From NCBI RefSeq assembly GCF_014654935.1, contig NZ_BNBF01000003.1:352119-385739 (forward strand): a stretch of DNA of 33,621 nucleotides, read 5' to 3'. Positions 8,372 to 16,059 of this stretch are shown in pieces (position 1 is the stretch's first letter; every line of letters starts with the position of its first letter). The position numbers and the translations under genes were made by a program. This DNA is from Streptomyces capoamus. GTDB lineage: Bacteria > Actinomycetota > Actinomycetes > Streptomycetales > Streptomycetaceae. The notes beneath the pieces are model-generated. The model did not search any database. It had not been told where the DNA came from and worked only from the letters and a program-made list of their open reading frames with translations.

Positions 8372-8965
8372 TCAGTGGCCGCCGCTCGGGGGCTCGCATC
8401 CGGTGCCGTCGGGGTAGCCACCGAAGGCGTCCGCCGTCGTGGCACTCCTGCTCACCGCGCCCTCCAGGCACCAGGGAGAGGAGCCGATGTCGATGAGGAA
8501 GTTCACTCCGGCCGACCCGTCCTGGTACGCCCGCACCTTGTCCGCCGAGTAGCCCAGCCCGGTGAGGGCGCCCCGGACGCTGTCCGGTGCGAAGTCACCG
8601 CGTCGGCGCAGTGGCTCGAGCGCGGTCTTGACGCGCCCGACGGCGGCGAGTCCGTCGCACCGGCTCTTGCCGTGCAGCGGCAGGGGGTCACGGTACCCGT
8701 GGTTCTCGGCGTAGTGGTCGGTCGGCGGCACGGTCGATCCGGAGGGGGTGGCGGTCGTGGAAGGCGTCGGCGGGGAGCTCTCCCCGGGGCAGCGGTAGTC
8801 CTTCGCGGTACTCGGTGTCGCTATGCCGGTAGGTGTCGGGTGCGTACTCCGGTACGCCTCGGCGGGGTCGTCCGCCCGCTGCGTCCCGCATCCCGTCGCC
8901 AGCAGCGCCACCACCGCCCACGACAGCATCCCGAACCCGGCTCTCGTCCTGCTTGTTCGCGTCAT
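8372..8965 (-). CDS. Lipoprotein of unknown function
   Basis: This 197-residue product uses ATG 8965 (MTRTSRTRAGFG), preceded by AAGGA with seven bases of spacing; longer starts up to 9019 are possible but less likely. A signal peptide with lipobox LATGC is followed by a Thr/Pro/Ser-rich linker and a C-terminal domain of about 110 residues holding three or four cysteines. That domain includes a segment (DGSAGVNFLIDIGSSPWCLEG) common in Streptomyces secreted proteins of unknown function. It is expected to be anchored on the outer face of the membrane. Confidence 0.75.
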   Translation of the reverse strand: MTRTSRTRAGFGMLSWAVVALLATGCGTQRADDPAEAYRSTHPTPTGIATPSTAKDYRCPGESSPPTPSTTATPSGSTVPPTDHYAENHGYRDPLPLHGKSRCDGLAAVGRVKTALEPLRRRGDFAPDSVRGALTGLGYSADKVRAYQDGSAGVNFLIDIGSSPWCLEGAVSRSATTADAFGGYPDGTGCEPPSGGH

Positions 8966-9309
8966 GCCTTGATCCTTCACCATGGCCGCCGGCGCCTCAT
9001 GCCCGGAGGACGGAACCACCGGCCTGACATGGCGTCACACGAGCGTGGGCCCAGAAGGGGAACCGTTCGCTGATTGCTGCCGACTGCTTTTCCCGAATAG
9101 TGATTCTGCCAGAACTGTCGGCACCCTATCGCCCTGTGGTGACACGTGACGGGTCGGAACTGGCCAGGGGGAATAAGAACCGGCCATTTCGCGTAGCGGA
9201 GCACTCCGTTCCTTCGATGCGGTGAAATCCGGGGTGCGGCGGTCCCTTACATCCGGACATACCTGAATTGCCTTCTCCAAACGCACGCGAGATCGGTGCA
9301 GTCCCGTGG

Positions 9310-9339
9310 TTGACACGTGCGGCATTCGGTCGTGACCAT
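9310..9339 (+). promoter_or_regulatory. Candidate promoter of the biosynthetic operon
   Basis: A consensus TTGACA lies at 9310-9315. Eighteen bases downstream is GACCAT at 9334-9339, a weak -10 match with only the key A and final T. If used, it would give a leader of about 200 bases before ATG 9545. Confidence 0.35.
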
Positions 9340-9480
9340 GCAGTGCGGATCACGGCGCATGATCCACCCGGTCCTGAAGCAAGGGGCGTACGAGCGGCTG
9401 TTCTCCGCACCCGCCCCGTCCTCGAGATCCGCTCCCCGGAGGGAATTCCAGGTTCAAGGAATTCATTTCGCCGTCATATC

Positions 9481-9531
9481 CGTCACCCAATCATGACACC
9501 CGTGATTCCGTCTGCCCGGACGCGGGTGACG
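9481..9531 (+). promoter_or_regulatory. Leader hairpin abutting the ribosome site of the operon's first gene
   Basis: CGTCACCC at 9481-9488 is perfectly complementary to GGGTGACG at 9524-9531. Inside this stem AATCA (9489-9493) pairs with TGATT (9503-9507). The right arm ends at the first base of the GAAGGAG ribosome site (9531-9537) of the gene at 9545. A structure here could affect translation of the operon's first gene. Confidence 0.45.
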
Positions 9532-9544
9532 AAGGAGTGTGCAC

Positions 9545-11251
9545 ATGACGTTCAACGCCCTGATGGGCACGTCCCCGAACGGCGACGAACTGCCGAGAGC
9601 GGGCGCCACCGCACGGCTCCACACCGTGCTCAGCGGCCACTGGTCCTCGGACGCCCTGCTGCGCCTGCGCCTGAGGCGATGGCCGGACCCGGCGGAACCG
9701 CATCCGGCGGGCCATGAGGTGGTCGCCCTCGACGACGGCGGCTACGCGCACACCGTGGACACCGGCACCGGCTTCGTCACGGTGCAGTTCACGCCCGAGC
9801 CGGACTCCGCGCCGCACGCGCTGGAGCACAGCGATCCGCCGACCCCGCGCTGGCGCGCGGCCGTGCTGACGGAGAGCGTCCGACCGGACGATCCGCGGCC
9901 GGCCGCGGTCGCCCGGGCGCTGGCCGAGGCCCTGCGGAGCGAAGGCGCCGGCTTCAGCGAGGCGGAGGTGGCGACGCTGTGGGAGGCGATGCCGCTGCTG
10001 CGTCGGTACGCCACCGAGGACAGCGCGCTCGCCGACTGGGCGCTGATATTCCGCGACCACTACGTGGAGAACAGCGTCGGCTTCCTGCTGGCCGCCGAAC
10101 GCGCCGGATTCGCACCCCAGTGGATCTACGCCCTGGACAAGGGCGACAAGACGTTACGCCGGGACCGCGTGCACGGGTGGTTCCTGTCTCGGGGCTACCG
10201 CAGCGCCACCCTCGACAATTCCGTCGTCAACGGCACCGCCACCGACGAGGAAGTGCGCCGGGCGCGCGAGGTGGGCTCCGACGTGGACGCCTTCATCCGG
10301 GCGGCACACGCCGAAGGCCGGCGCGTCCTCATGGTCGACGACGGCGGCATCATCGCCCTCGGCTCCGCGCACGAGCGCCTGGTCACCGAACAGCCGGACG
10401 CCGCACTGGAGTTGACCGTCAGTGGGCTCAAACGCATCTCGGCGGCGACCGACATGCGCCTGCCCGTCCTCAACATGGCGCGTTCCGAGGTCAAGACGCA
10501 CCTGGCGTACAACGAGATCGCCGACTCGTGCGTGCGGCGACTGCGCGCCATCGTGCCGGGGGCGAAGTTCGTGGGCCGACGGGTGCTGTCCCTGGGCTTC
10601 GGCACCCTCGGCGCCCGGGTCGCGAGGGCCCTGCGCGCGATCGGGTGCCGGGTCACGGTCGTGGACACCGACCCGCTCGCCCTCGTACGCGCCGCCGAGG
10701 AGGGCTTCGACACCAGCCGCTCGGCCCATGAGGCACTGCGGCACATACGCCCCTTCCTGATCATCGGGACCACCGGCGAGGACGCGCTCACCGAGGCCGA
10801 CCTGCCACTGCTGCCCGACGGCGTGCTCCTGGCCGGCTTCGCCACCCGGGACTTCAGCCTGCTCAGCGAGCGTCGCGTCGCCACGACGGCGTCGGACGTC
10901 CCCGGCGTGGGCGTGCGCTACACCCTGCCCGGCCGCCGCTCCGCCGTCCTCCTCGGCGACGGCCGCTCCCTGAACCTCTTCACCTACGAGGGCATCCCCA
11001 ACCGGGGCTATGACGCCTACCGCGCCGCCACCCTGGTCACCGCCAAGCACCTGTGCCGGTCCGCCGCGGACCTGGCGCCCGGCATCCACCTCGGCGTCGT
11101 GGACGAAGTGGTGCGTGAAGCGGGACTGTTCGACGCGTACTACGACACGTATCTCGCCGACACGGCCCAGCCGGCCGAAGGCGGCGTCGAGGGCGGCGTC
11201 GAGGGCGGCGTCGAGGGCGGCGTCGAGGGCGGTGGGGACGCACATGAGTGA
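9545..11251 (+). CDS. Adenosylhomocysteinase-like NAD-dependent enzyme, divergent
   Basis: This is a 568-residue protein with ATG preceded by AAGGAG at seven bases. Residues 1 to about 180 are not recognised. From about 190 to 530 the sequence follows the S-adenosylhomocysteine hydrolase fold: a substrate-domain helix, then ARSEVKTHLAYNEIADS before the cofactor domain, then the NAD-binding GFGTLG at 351-356 with VVDTDP as the acidic strand end. In true hydrolases a Lys and an Asp four residues apart act on the nucleoside; by manual alignment the Lys is kept but the Asp is not. The enzyme probably does NAD-dependent redox chemistry on a nucleoside or sugar rather than housekeeping homocysteine recycling. 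It is the first gene of a tightly overlapped operon and ends in a Gly-Gly-Val-Glu repeat. Confidence 0.75.
   Translation: MTFNALMGTSPNGDELPRAGATARLHTVLSGHWSSDALLRLRLRRWPDPAEPHPAGHEVVALDDGGYAHTVDTGTGFVTVQFTPEPDSAPHALEHSDPPTPRWRAAVLTESVRPDDPRPAAVARALAEALRSEGAGFSEAEVATLWEAMPLLRRYATEDSALADWALIFRDHYVENSVGFLLAAERAGFAPQWIYALDKGDKTLRRDRVHGWFLSRGYRSATLDNSVVNGTATDEEVRRAREVGSDVDAFIRAAHAEGRRVLMVDDGGIIALGSAHERLVTEQPDAALELTVSGLKRISAATDMRLPVLNMARSEVKTHLAYNEIADSCVRRLRAIVPGAKFVGRRVLSLGFGTLGARVARALRAIGCRVTVVDTDPLALVRAAEEGFDTSRSAHEALRHIRPFLIIGTTGEDALTEADLPLLPDGVLLAGFATRDFSLLSERRVATTASDVPGVGVRYTLPGRRSAVLLGDGRSLNLFTYEGIPNRGYDAYRAATLVTAKHLCRSAADLAPGIHLGVVDEVVREAGLFDAYYDTYLADTAQPAEGGVEGGVEGGVEGGVEGGGDAHE
11180..11227 (+). 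repeat. 12-bp tandem repeat (ggcggcgtcgag, four perfect copies)
   Basis: Four identical units sit at the 3' end of the adenosylhomocysteinase-like gene and encode four Gly-Gly-Val-Glu units just before the stop. The repeat ends 16 bases before the start codon of the next gene, so copy-number changes alter the tail of the first protein but keep the frame and the overlap. Confidence 0.92.
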
Positions 11252-12344
11252 CCTGCCCCGCGTGTGCGTCGTCGGCTACGGAGTGGCCGGCAAACTGCAC
11301 CACCGACTGCTGGAAGCCGCCGGTCTGCGCGTGTGCACCGTGGACCCGGCCCTGTCCGGCGAACCCCGAGGTGTCCACCGCCACCGGCCCGTGGAGCACA
11401 GCGCGACCGTGCGGGACACGGCGGGCCCCGTGCACCTGTGGTCGCTCTGTACACCCACCCAGGTGCATGTCGACGTCCTGGCAGAGGTCCTGAAGCGCGA
11501 CCCGCGAGCCCGCGTCATCATGGAGAAACCGGTCTGCCGGGCACAGGACGTGCCCCGTCTCCTGGATCTGCTGCAGCGGCATCCCGGGGCGCGCGTGGTC
11601 GTGATGAACCAGTACCTGCACGCCCACGCGCTGCGTCTGCTGGACGACCTGAGGCGCCACCACCTGCCGGACCAGCCGGTGACGGCGGTGCGCGTCGCCT
11701 TCAGCAAGGACCGGCGGGCCGACATGGAGGCGGGCCGGTTCGTCGACCGCGACCACGGCGTCTTCGGCTACGAGTGGCCGCACATGCTGGCGGTGGCGAG
11801 CCGGCTGCTGCCGCCCGACACGTACCGTGACTATGTCGAGAGCCCGGTCCAGGACGTACGCGGCGTCGTGCACGAGGACTACTTCGTCACGGCCGCCCGG
11901 GAACGCGCCGTGGTGGCGGACGGCGTGGAGCTGGAACTGTACTCGTCGGTCGTCGGCGACGCGCCGGAGGACACCGGCGTGCCCGACTGGGTCCGTCCCT
12001 TCGGCCAGTCCACCGGCGGCCGGCGGCGACTCGCCCAACTCGAAGTCGGCTCCGCGCTGTTCACGGCGGAGATGGACCCCGTGGCGCTGCCGGACGGTGG
12101 CCGGCTGCCCGGCAACACCCACCGGCTGACGGCCCGGCTCCCCGGTGGCTGCCAGGAGACGCTGGTGAACGATTCCCCCATGGACAACGCCCTGCGCACC
12201 GCGGTCGCCCGGCTGCTCGGCGACCTCCCCCTGCCTCCGGTCGACCTGCGGCCCGTGCACCGCATCAGCGCCCTGGCCGGCCGCTTCGGGCACGCCCGTG
12301 CGACCGCCGCCGCGGCCGGACAGCTGAGCGGGGGCTCCGTATGA
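11244..12344 (+). CDS. Gfo/Idh/MocA-family oxidoreductase (first of two), divergent
   Basis: This is a 366-residue protein. The start ATG 11244 overlaps the previous stop by eight bases and has GGTGGGGA upstream. The N-terminal Rossmann domain begins RVCVVGYGVAGKLHH and carries the family's EKPV motif (IMEKPVCRAQD near residue 94), whose Lys lies at the active site. The C-terminal alpha/beta domain is less typical: the usual Gly-rich Asp/His motif is replaced by a segment DHGVFGYEWPHMLAV. Family enzymes oxidise or reduce hydroxyls of sugars, inositols and related compounds with NAD(P). A partner oxidoreductase follows directly, so the two may act in turn on the same carbocycle or sugar. Confidence 0.8.
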   Translation: MSDLPRVCVVGYGVAGKLHHRLLEAAGLRVCTVDPALSGEPRGVHRHRPVEHSATVRDTAGPVHLWSLCTPTQVHVDVLAEVLKRDPRARVIMEKPVCRAQDVPRLLDLLQRHPGARVVVMNQYLHAHALRLLDDLRRHHLPDQPVTAVRVAFSKDRRADMEAGRFVDRDHGVFGYEWPHMLAVASRLLPPDTYRDYVESPVQDVRGVVHEDYFVTAARERAVVADGVELELYSSVVGDAPEDTGVPDWVRPFGQSTGGRRRLAQLEVGSALFTAEMDPVALPDGGRLPGNTHRLTARLPGGCQETLVNDSPMDNALRTAVARLLGDLPLPPVDLRPVHRISALAGRFGHARATAAAAGQLSGGSV

Positions 12345-13468
12345 GCAGGCTCCGCTTCGGCGTCATCGGCTGCGGTGTGATCGGCGGCCTGCACGCCCGG
12401 GTGCTCAGCGGCTACGCACCGCTCGCGGAACGGGCGCGACTCGTCGCCGTCGCGTCGCCCTCGCCCGAGCGCGCGCGACGGCTGGCCGAGGAGACCGGCA
12501 GCGAGGCGACGGACGTCGCCGCCCTGCTCGACCGCTCTGATATCGATGTCATCAGCGTCTGCACCCCCAGTGGCCTCCACGCCGAACTGGGGCTGCGGGC
12601 ACTGGCCGCGGGCAAGCACGTCGTCGTGGAGAAGCCCGTCGAGGTGACCGCCGAGGCGGCGGACCGGCTGATCGCCGGCGCACGACAGGCCGGACGCGCC
12701 CTGGCCGTCATCAGCCAGCGCCGCTTCGACCCCGCCTCCCGCATGCTGCGGTCCGCCCTTGACGCCGGGGAGTTCGGGACGCTGACGTCCGGGCTCGTCG
12801 AAGTCCCCCTGTGGCGCGGCCAGTCCTACTACGACTCGGGGGACTGGCGCGGCACCCGGGCCCTGGACGGAGGGGGCGCGCTCCTCAACCAAGGGGTGCA
12901 CGCCGTCGACCTCGTCCAGTGGCTGATGGGCCCGGTCGTCGAGGTCGCCGCGCACACCGCCCTCAAGGGGCACCACGGCATCGAGGTCGAGGACGTCGTC
13001 ACCGCGAGCCTGCGGCATGCCAACGGCGCCCTGACGTCCCTGCTGGCGACGACCGCGGCGTACCCCGGGCGCACCACGCGCCTGACGGTGCACGGCGACC
13101 GGGGAAGCGCCGTGATCGACAACGACGAACTCACCTATTTCCACGCCGCCGGACCCGAGGCCGACACGTCCGCCTACGGTTCCTACGGCGCGGGCAACCA
13201 GGCCGCCGAGCGCCGTCCGGCCCCGGTCGCCGAGCAACGGGATGCCAGCGGCCTGCTCCCCTCACCGCACGGCGAGCAACTCCTCGACCTCTGTGACGCG
13301 GTCGCCGAGGGCCGGCCCCCCGCCGTCGACGGCGAGGAGGGCCGCAGGGCCCTGCGGACGGTGCTCGCCGTGTACGAGGCGGCGCGCACCGGCGCCGTCA
13401 CACAGGTCGCGGCCACCCCCGAGACGTCACCCGTCCCACCCACCCCCATGACCCCGGAGCCGGCATGA
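12341..13468 (+). CDS. Gfo/Idh/MocA-family oxidoreductase (second of two)
   Basis: This 375-residue enzyme overlaps the previous gene by the four bases ATGA, implying translational coupling. It is a standard family member: the dinucleotide site GVIGCGVIGGLHA at about 7-19, EKPV at 97-100, and the substrate motif GGGALLNQGVHAVDLVQWL in the middle. In that motif the His is kept and the Asp is Asn, as in many members. It should use NAD(P) to oxidise or reduce a sugar or cyclitol hydroxyl or imine. The last 15 or so residues are Pro/Thr-rich and probably disordered. Confidence 0.9.
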   Translation: MSRLRFGVIGCGVIGGLHARVLSGYAPLAERARLVAVASPSPERARRLAEETGSEATDVAALLDRSDIDVISVCTPSGLHAELGLRALAAGKHVVVEKPVEVTAEAADRLIAGARQAGRALAVISQRRFDPASRMLRSALDAGEFGTLTSGLVEVPLWRGQSYYDSGDWRGTRALDGGGALLNQGVHAVDLVQWLMGPVVEVAAHTALKGHHGIEVEDVVTASLRHANGALTSLLATTAAYPGRTTRLTVHGDRGSAVIDNDELTYFHAAGPEADTSAYGSYGAGNQAAERRPAPVAEQRDASGLLPSPHGEQLLDLCDAVAEGRPPAVDGEEGRRALRTVLAVYEAARTGAVTQVAATPETSPVPPTPMTPEPA

Positions 13469-14730
13469 CCCGTGTGAGTTTCGTCGTCGCCGACGACGAG
13501 TTCGAGCGTGACTTCCTGCAACTTCCCCTGGACGTGGCCAACGCGGCCGCTCTGCTGAGAGGGGACGGGGCGGACGTCGTCGTCTGGGACCGTCGCCTGA
13601 GCGACGAGGCACCCCGCGTCGACGCGGTCGACGTGGCCGTCGTCGTGACCGCGATCGCGGACCGCGCCCAGTGCTACCCCCTCGACCTGGGCCCGGTGCG
13701 CACCGCCGTGGAACAGGTGCGGCGCACCTGGCCGGAGGCCACCGTCCTCGCCGTCGGCCCGCACGCCACCCAACTGCCCACGGCCACGCTGCGCGAGCTG
13801 GGCGTGGACCACGTGGCGCGCGGTGAGGCGGACGCGGCGGCGGTGCACGGCGTACGGGACCTGCTGAGCGGCAGGCCGGTGCTGGGCGAGCTGCCACTCA
13901 GCGGGACGTATCCGCCGCTGGACTTCGACGGGGCGCCCCTGCCCGCCTACGACCTGCTGGACCTGACCGCCTACACGGCCGAGACGTTCACCGGCGGGCG
14001 GGTCAGACGCGGGCCGTGCGGCATGGTGCTGGGCGTCCGCGGCTGCACCTACGGCTGCACCTTCTGCCATCTGCCGTTCGGCACGCGGATGCGCCCCGAG
14101 CCCGTGGAGCGCACGCTCGCGGAGATCGCGGCGATGCGCGAACGCGGCGTGGACTCGCTGTTCTTCCTCGACTACGTCTTCGGTCTGCACCCGACCTTCT
14201 ACAAGGAGCTGTGCACCCGGCTCGCCGGAGGCGGCCTGGGCTGGAGCGGGCAGAGCCGGGCGGAGGTGGTCCTGCGCCAGGACGTGGACCTGTGGGCCGC
14301 CGCGGGATGCAACGGCATGTGGCTGGGCGCGGAGTCGCCGGCCGTCGCGGAGACCGGCGTCGGCAAGCGCGTCCCGGCGGAGAAGATCGACGCGGCGATC
14401 CGCCGGCTCTCCACGGCCGGCATCACCCCGTTCGCGTTCATCCTGCTGGGCCTGCCCGGCGACCCGGCCTGCCTGAGCGGCGAAGTGGTCGACTGGGCCG
14501 CCTCACTGCCGGGATACTTCGGGCTGAACCAGCTCTTCCTGCGCCCCGGCACCCCGCTCTACGACGAACTGGCGGCCGACTACAACGGCGGTACGGCGCC
14601 GGCCACATGGGCCGAGGTGGAGGCGGTGACACGGCGCTACCGGGAACGCTATCCGGTCAGTCTCGACGACCTGTGGCAGCGGCTCGTCAAGCTGCCGAAC
14701 TACATCGGCAACGCGATGGCCACCGTATGA
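13465..14730 (+). CDS. Radical SAM enzyme with B12-binding-like N-terminal domain
   Basis: This is a 421-residue protein coupled to the previous gene by an ATGA overlap. Residues 1 to about 140 form a Rossmann-like domain of the cobalamin-binding type found in class B radical SAM enzymes, although the classical DxHxxG cobalamin motif is not seen. The radical SAM core starts near 185 with RGCTYGCTFC; Cys194, Cys198 and Cys201 form the CxxxCxxC site for the [4Fe-4S] cluster that cleaves SAM. The C-terminal 60 residues lack recognisable extra clusters. Relatives perform methylation of unactivated carbons, ring contraction or other radical steps in natural-product pathways. Its position between two oxidoreductases and an exporter suggests a tailoring step on the operon's product. 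Confidence 0.88.
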   Translation: MTRVSFVVADDEFERDFLQLPLDVANAAALLRGDGADVVVWDRRLSDEAPRVDAVDVAVVVTAIADRAQCYPLDLGPVRTAVEQVRRTWPEATVLAVGPHATQLPTATLRELGVDHVARGEADAAAVHGVRDLLSGRPVLGELPLSGTYPPLDFDGAPLPAYDLLDLTAYTAETFTGGRVRRGPCGMVLGVRGCTYGCTFCHLPFGTRMRPEPVERTLAEIAAMRERGVDSLFFLDYVFGLHPTFYKELCTRLAGGGLGWSGQSRAEVVLRQDVDLWAAAGCNGMWLGAESPAVAETGVGKRVPAEKIDAAIRRLSTAGITPFAFILLGLPGDPACLSGEVVDWAASLPGYFGLNQLFLRPGTPLYDELAADYNGGTAPATWAEVEAVTRRYRERYPVSLDDLWQRLVKLPNYIGNAMATV

Positions 14731-14813
14731 GCACCGGTCACCTCGTGGCCGGCGACGGTCCGGTGCGCCGCCCCGGACCGGGCGCCGAACGGCAGGAGCC
14801 CGTCGTACCGTGA
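14727..14813 (+). CDS. Possible 28-residue peptide ORF between radical SAM and exporter genes
   Basis: ATG 14727 overlaps the radical SAM stop as ATGA, and its TGA at 14811-14813 overlaps the exporter's GTG start as GTGA. The 28-residue product begins MSTGHLVAGDG and ends EPVVP; it has no Cys and no hydrophobic segment. The double start/stop overlap is what a translated coupling ORF would look like. The same bases could instead be a plain spacer carrying the exporter's GGCAGGAG ribosome site. No family is recognised. Confidence 0.35.
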   Translation: MSTGHLVAGDGPVRRPGPGAERQEPVVP

Positions 14814-16030
14814 CCGCGGATGCCCAGAGTACGGCGCGCGCGGCGACTGCCGCCGGGCCGGTGCTGCCGGGCGCGTTCTGGTGGCTGTGGGCCGCCACGC
14901 TCGTCAACCGGCTCGGCGGCTTCGTCGTCGTGTTCCTGTCGCTGTACGTGACGCTCGACCGGGGCGGCTCGGCGTCCTTCGCGGGGTTCGTCACCACCCT
15001 GTACGGCGTCGGCGGCGCCGTCGGCTCGGTCGTCGGCGGCCTGCTCGCCGACCGCCTCGGCCGGCGGGTGACCCTGCTGGGTGCTCAGCTGCTGAGCGCC
15101 GCCGGCACGGGGGCGCTGGCGTTCGCCCAGGGGCGCACCGCGCTCGCGGTCACCGCGTGCCTGGTCGGCCTGGCGGGCACCGCCTCCCGGCCGGTCGTCC
15201 AGGCCGTGGTGGCCGACCTGGTCGGCGCACGGGCACGGGTCAGGGCCTTCTCCCTCCTCTACTGGGCCGTCAACATCGGGGTGGCCGTCTCCGCCGCGCT
15301 CGCCGGAGTGCTGGCGCAGCGCGGATACACCCTGCTGTTCCTCGGCGAGGCGGCGGTGACCGTGGTGTGTGCGCTGACCGTGTACCTCGCGGTGGGCGAG
15401 ACGCGCCCCGATCCGGTCCGGCACGCGGACGACGCCGGCCCGGGCACTCGGGCCGGGGCGGAACGGTCGCACCGGCGCCGCTTCGTGGCCTTCGTGGCCG
15501 TGACCTTCCTGGTCGGGCTGCTGATGCAGGAGGTCAGTACCGCACTGCCGCTCACCATGACCCGGGCGGGCCTCGGCGCGCGCGACTACGGCCTGGTCAT
15601 CAGTCTCAACGGCCTGCTCGTGGTGGCACTGCAACTCCCCGCGGGCCGGATCCTCGCGCGCTTCCGTCCGGCGGGCCCCCTGGCCGTCGGGACACTGCTG
15701 CTGGGCGGAGGGCTGGGAACGACGGCCGTGGCGGCCTCCCCCGGGACGTACGCCCTGACCGTCGTGGTGTGGACGGTCGGCGAGATCCTGCTGGCTCCGA
15801 CCGCCATGGCCGCCGTGGCCGACCTCGTTCCGGACCACGCGCACGGGCGCCACCAGGGCATGTACAGCTTCGCGTGGTCGGCGGCGGCGTGCGTCGCGCC
15901 GGCGGTCTCGGGATACGCACTGGACGCCGTGGGCCCGACCGCCCTGTGGGGCGCGAGCGCGACGCTGGGCGCGCTGGCGGCCGCGGGCTACTTCCTCGTC
16001 CTGCGCGGACGGCGCGAGCAGGACGACTGA
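14810..16030 (+). CDS. MFS transporter, probable drug/metabolite exporter
   Basis: This is a 406-residue integral membrane protein with about 12 hydrophobic helices and a hydrophilic loop near residue 205-225, the usual mid-protein loop between the six-helix halves. The MFS motif A GLLADRLGRRVT is at about 77-88. GTG 14810 follows GGCAGGAG. The family uses the proton gradient to move small molecules across the membrane. Within a biosynthetic operon it most likely exports the product and gives the producer self-protection. The actual substrate is unknown. Confidence 0.9.
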   Translation: MTADAQSTARAATAAGPVLPGAFWWLWAATLVNRLGGFVVVFLSLYVTLDRGGSASFAGFVTTLYGVGGAVGSVVGGLLADRLGRRVTLLGAQLLSAAGTGALAFAQGRTALAVTACLVGLAGTASRPVVQAVVADLVGARARVRAFSLLYWAVNIGVAVSAALAGVLAQRGYTLLFLGEAAVTVVCALTVYLAVGETRPDPVRHADDAGPGTRAGAERSHRRRFVAFVAVTFLVGLLMQEVSTALPLTMTRAGLGARDYGLVISLNGLLVVALQLPAGRILARFRPAGPLAVGTLLLGGGLGTTAVAASPGTYALTVVVWTVGEILLAPTAMAAVADLVPDHAHGRHQGMYSFAWSAAACVAPAVSGYALDAVGPTALWGASATLGALAAAGYFLVLRGRREQDD

Positions 16031-16059
16031 CGAGTGGACGAGCAGAAGGATGCACAGCA

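Larger units (their letters stand above)
8966..9544. other. 579-base gene-free region upstream of the candidate biosynthetic operon
   Basis: No convincing gene is present on either strand. The base composition is less GC-rich than its surroundings, especially 9060-9190 and 9430-9510. It contains a perfect -35 hexamer at 9310-9315 and a hairpin just before the ribosome site of the next gene. It also has a small palindrome CGGAG-CA-CTCCG at 9197-9208. It probably holds the divergent promoters for the lipoprotein gene (minus) and the operon beginning at 9545 (plus). Confidence 0.6.

Noticed and set aside
14727..14813. Calling the 28-residue ORF a RiPP precursor
   Set aside because: There is no leader/core pattern, no Cys, and no RRE or SPASM-type domain in the adjacent radical SAM protein; it is kept only as a possible small ORF.
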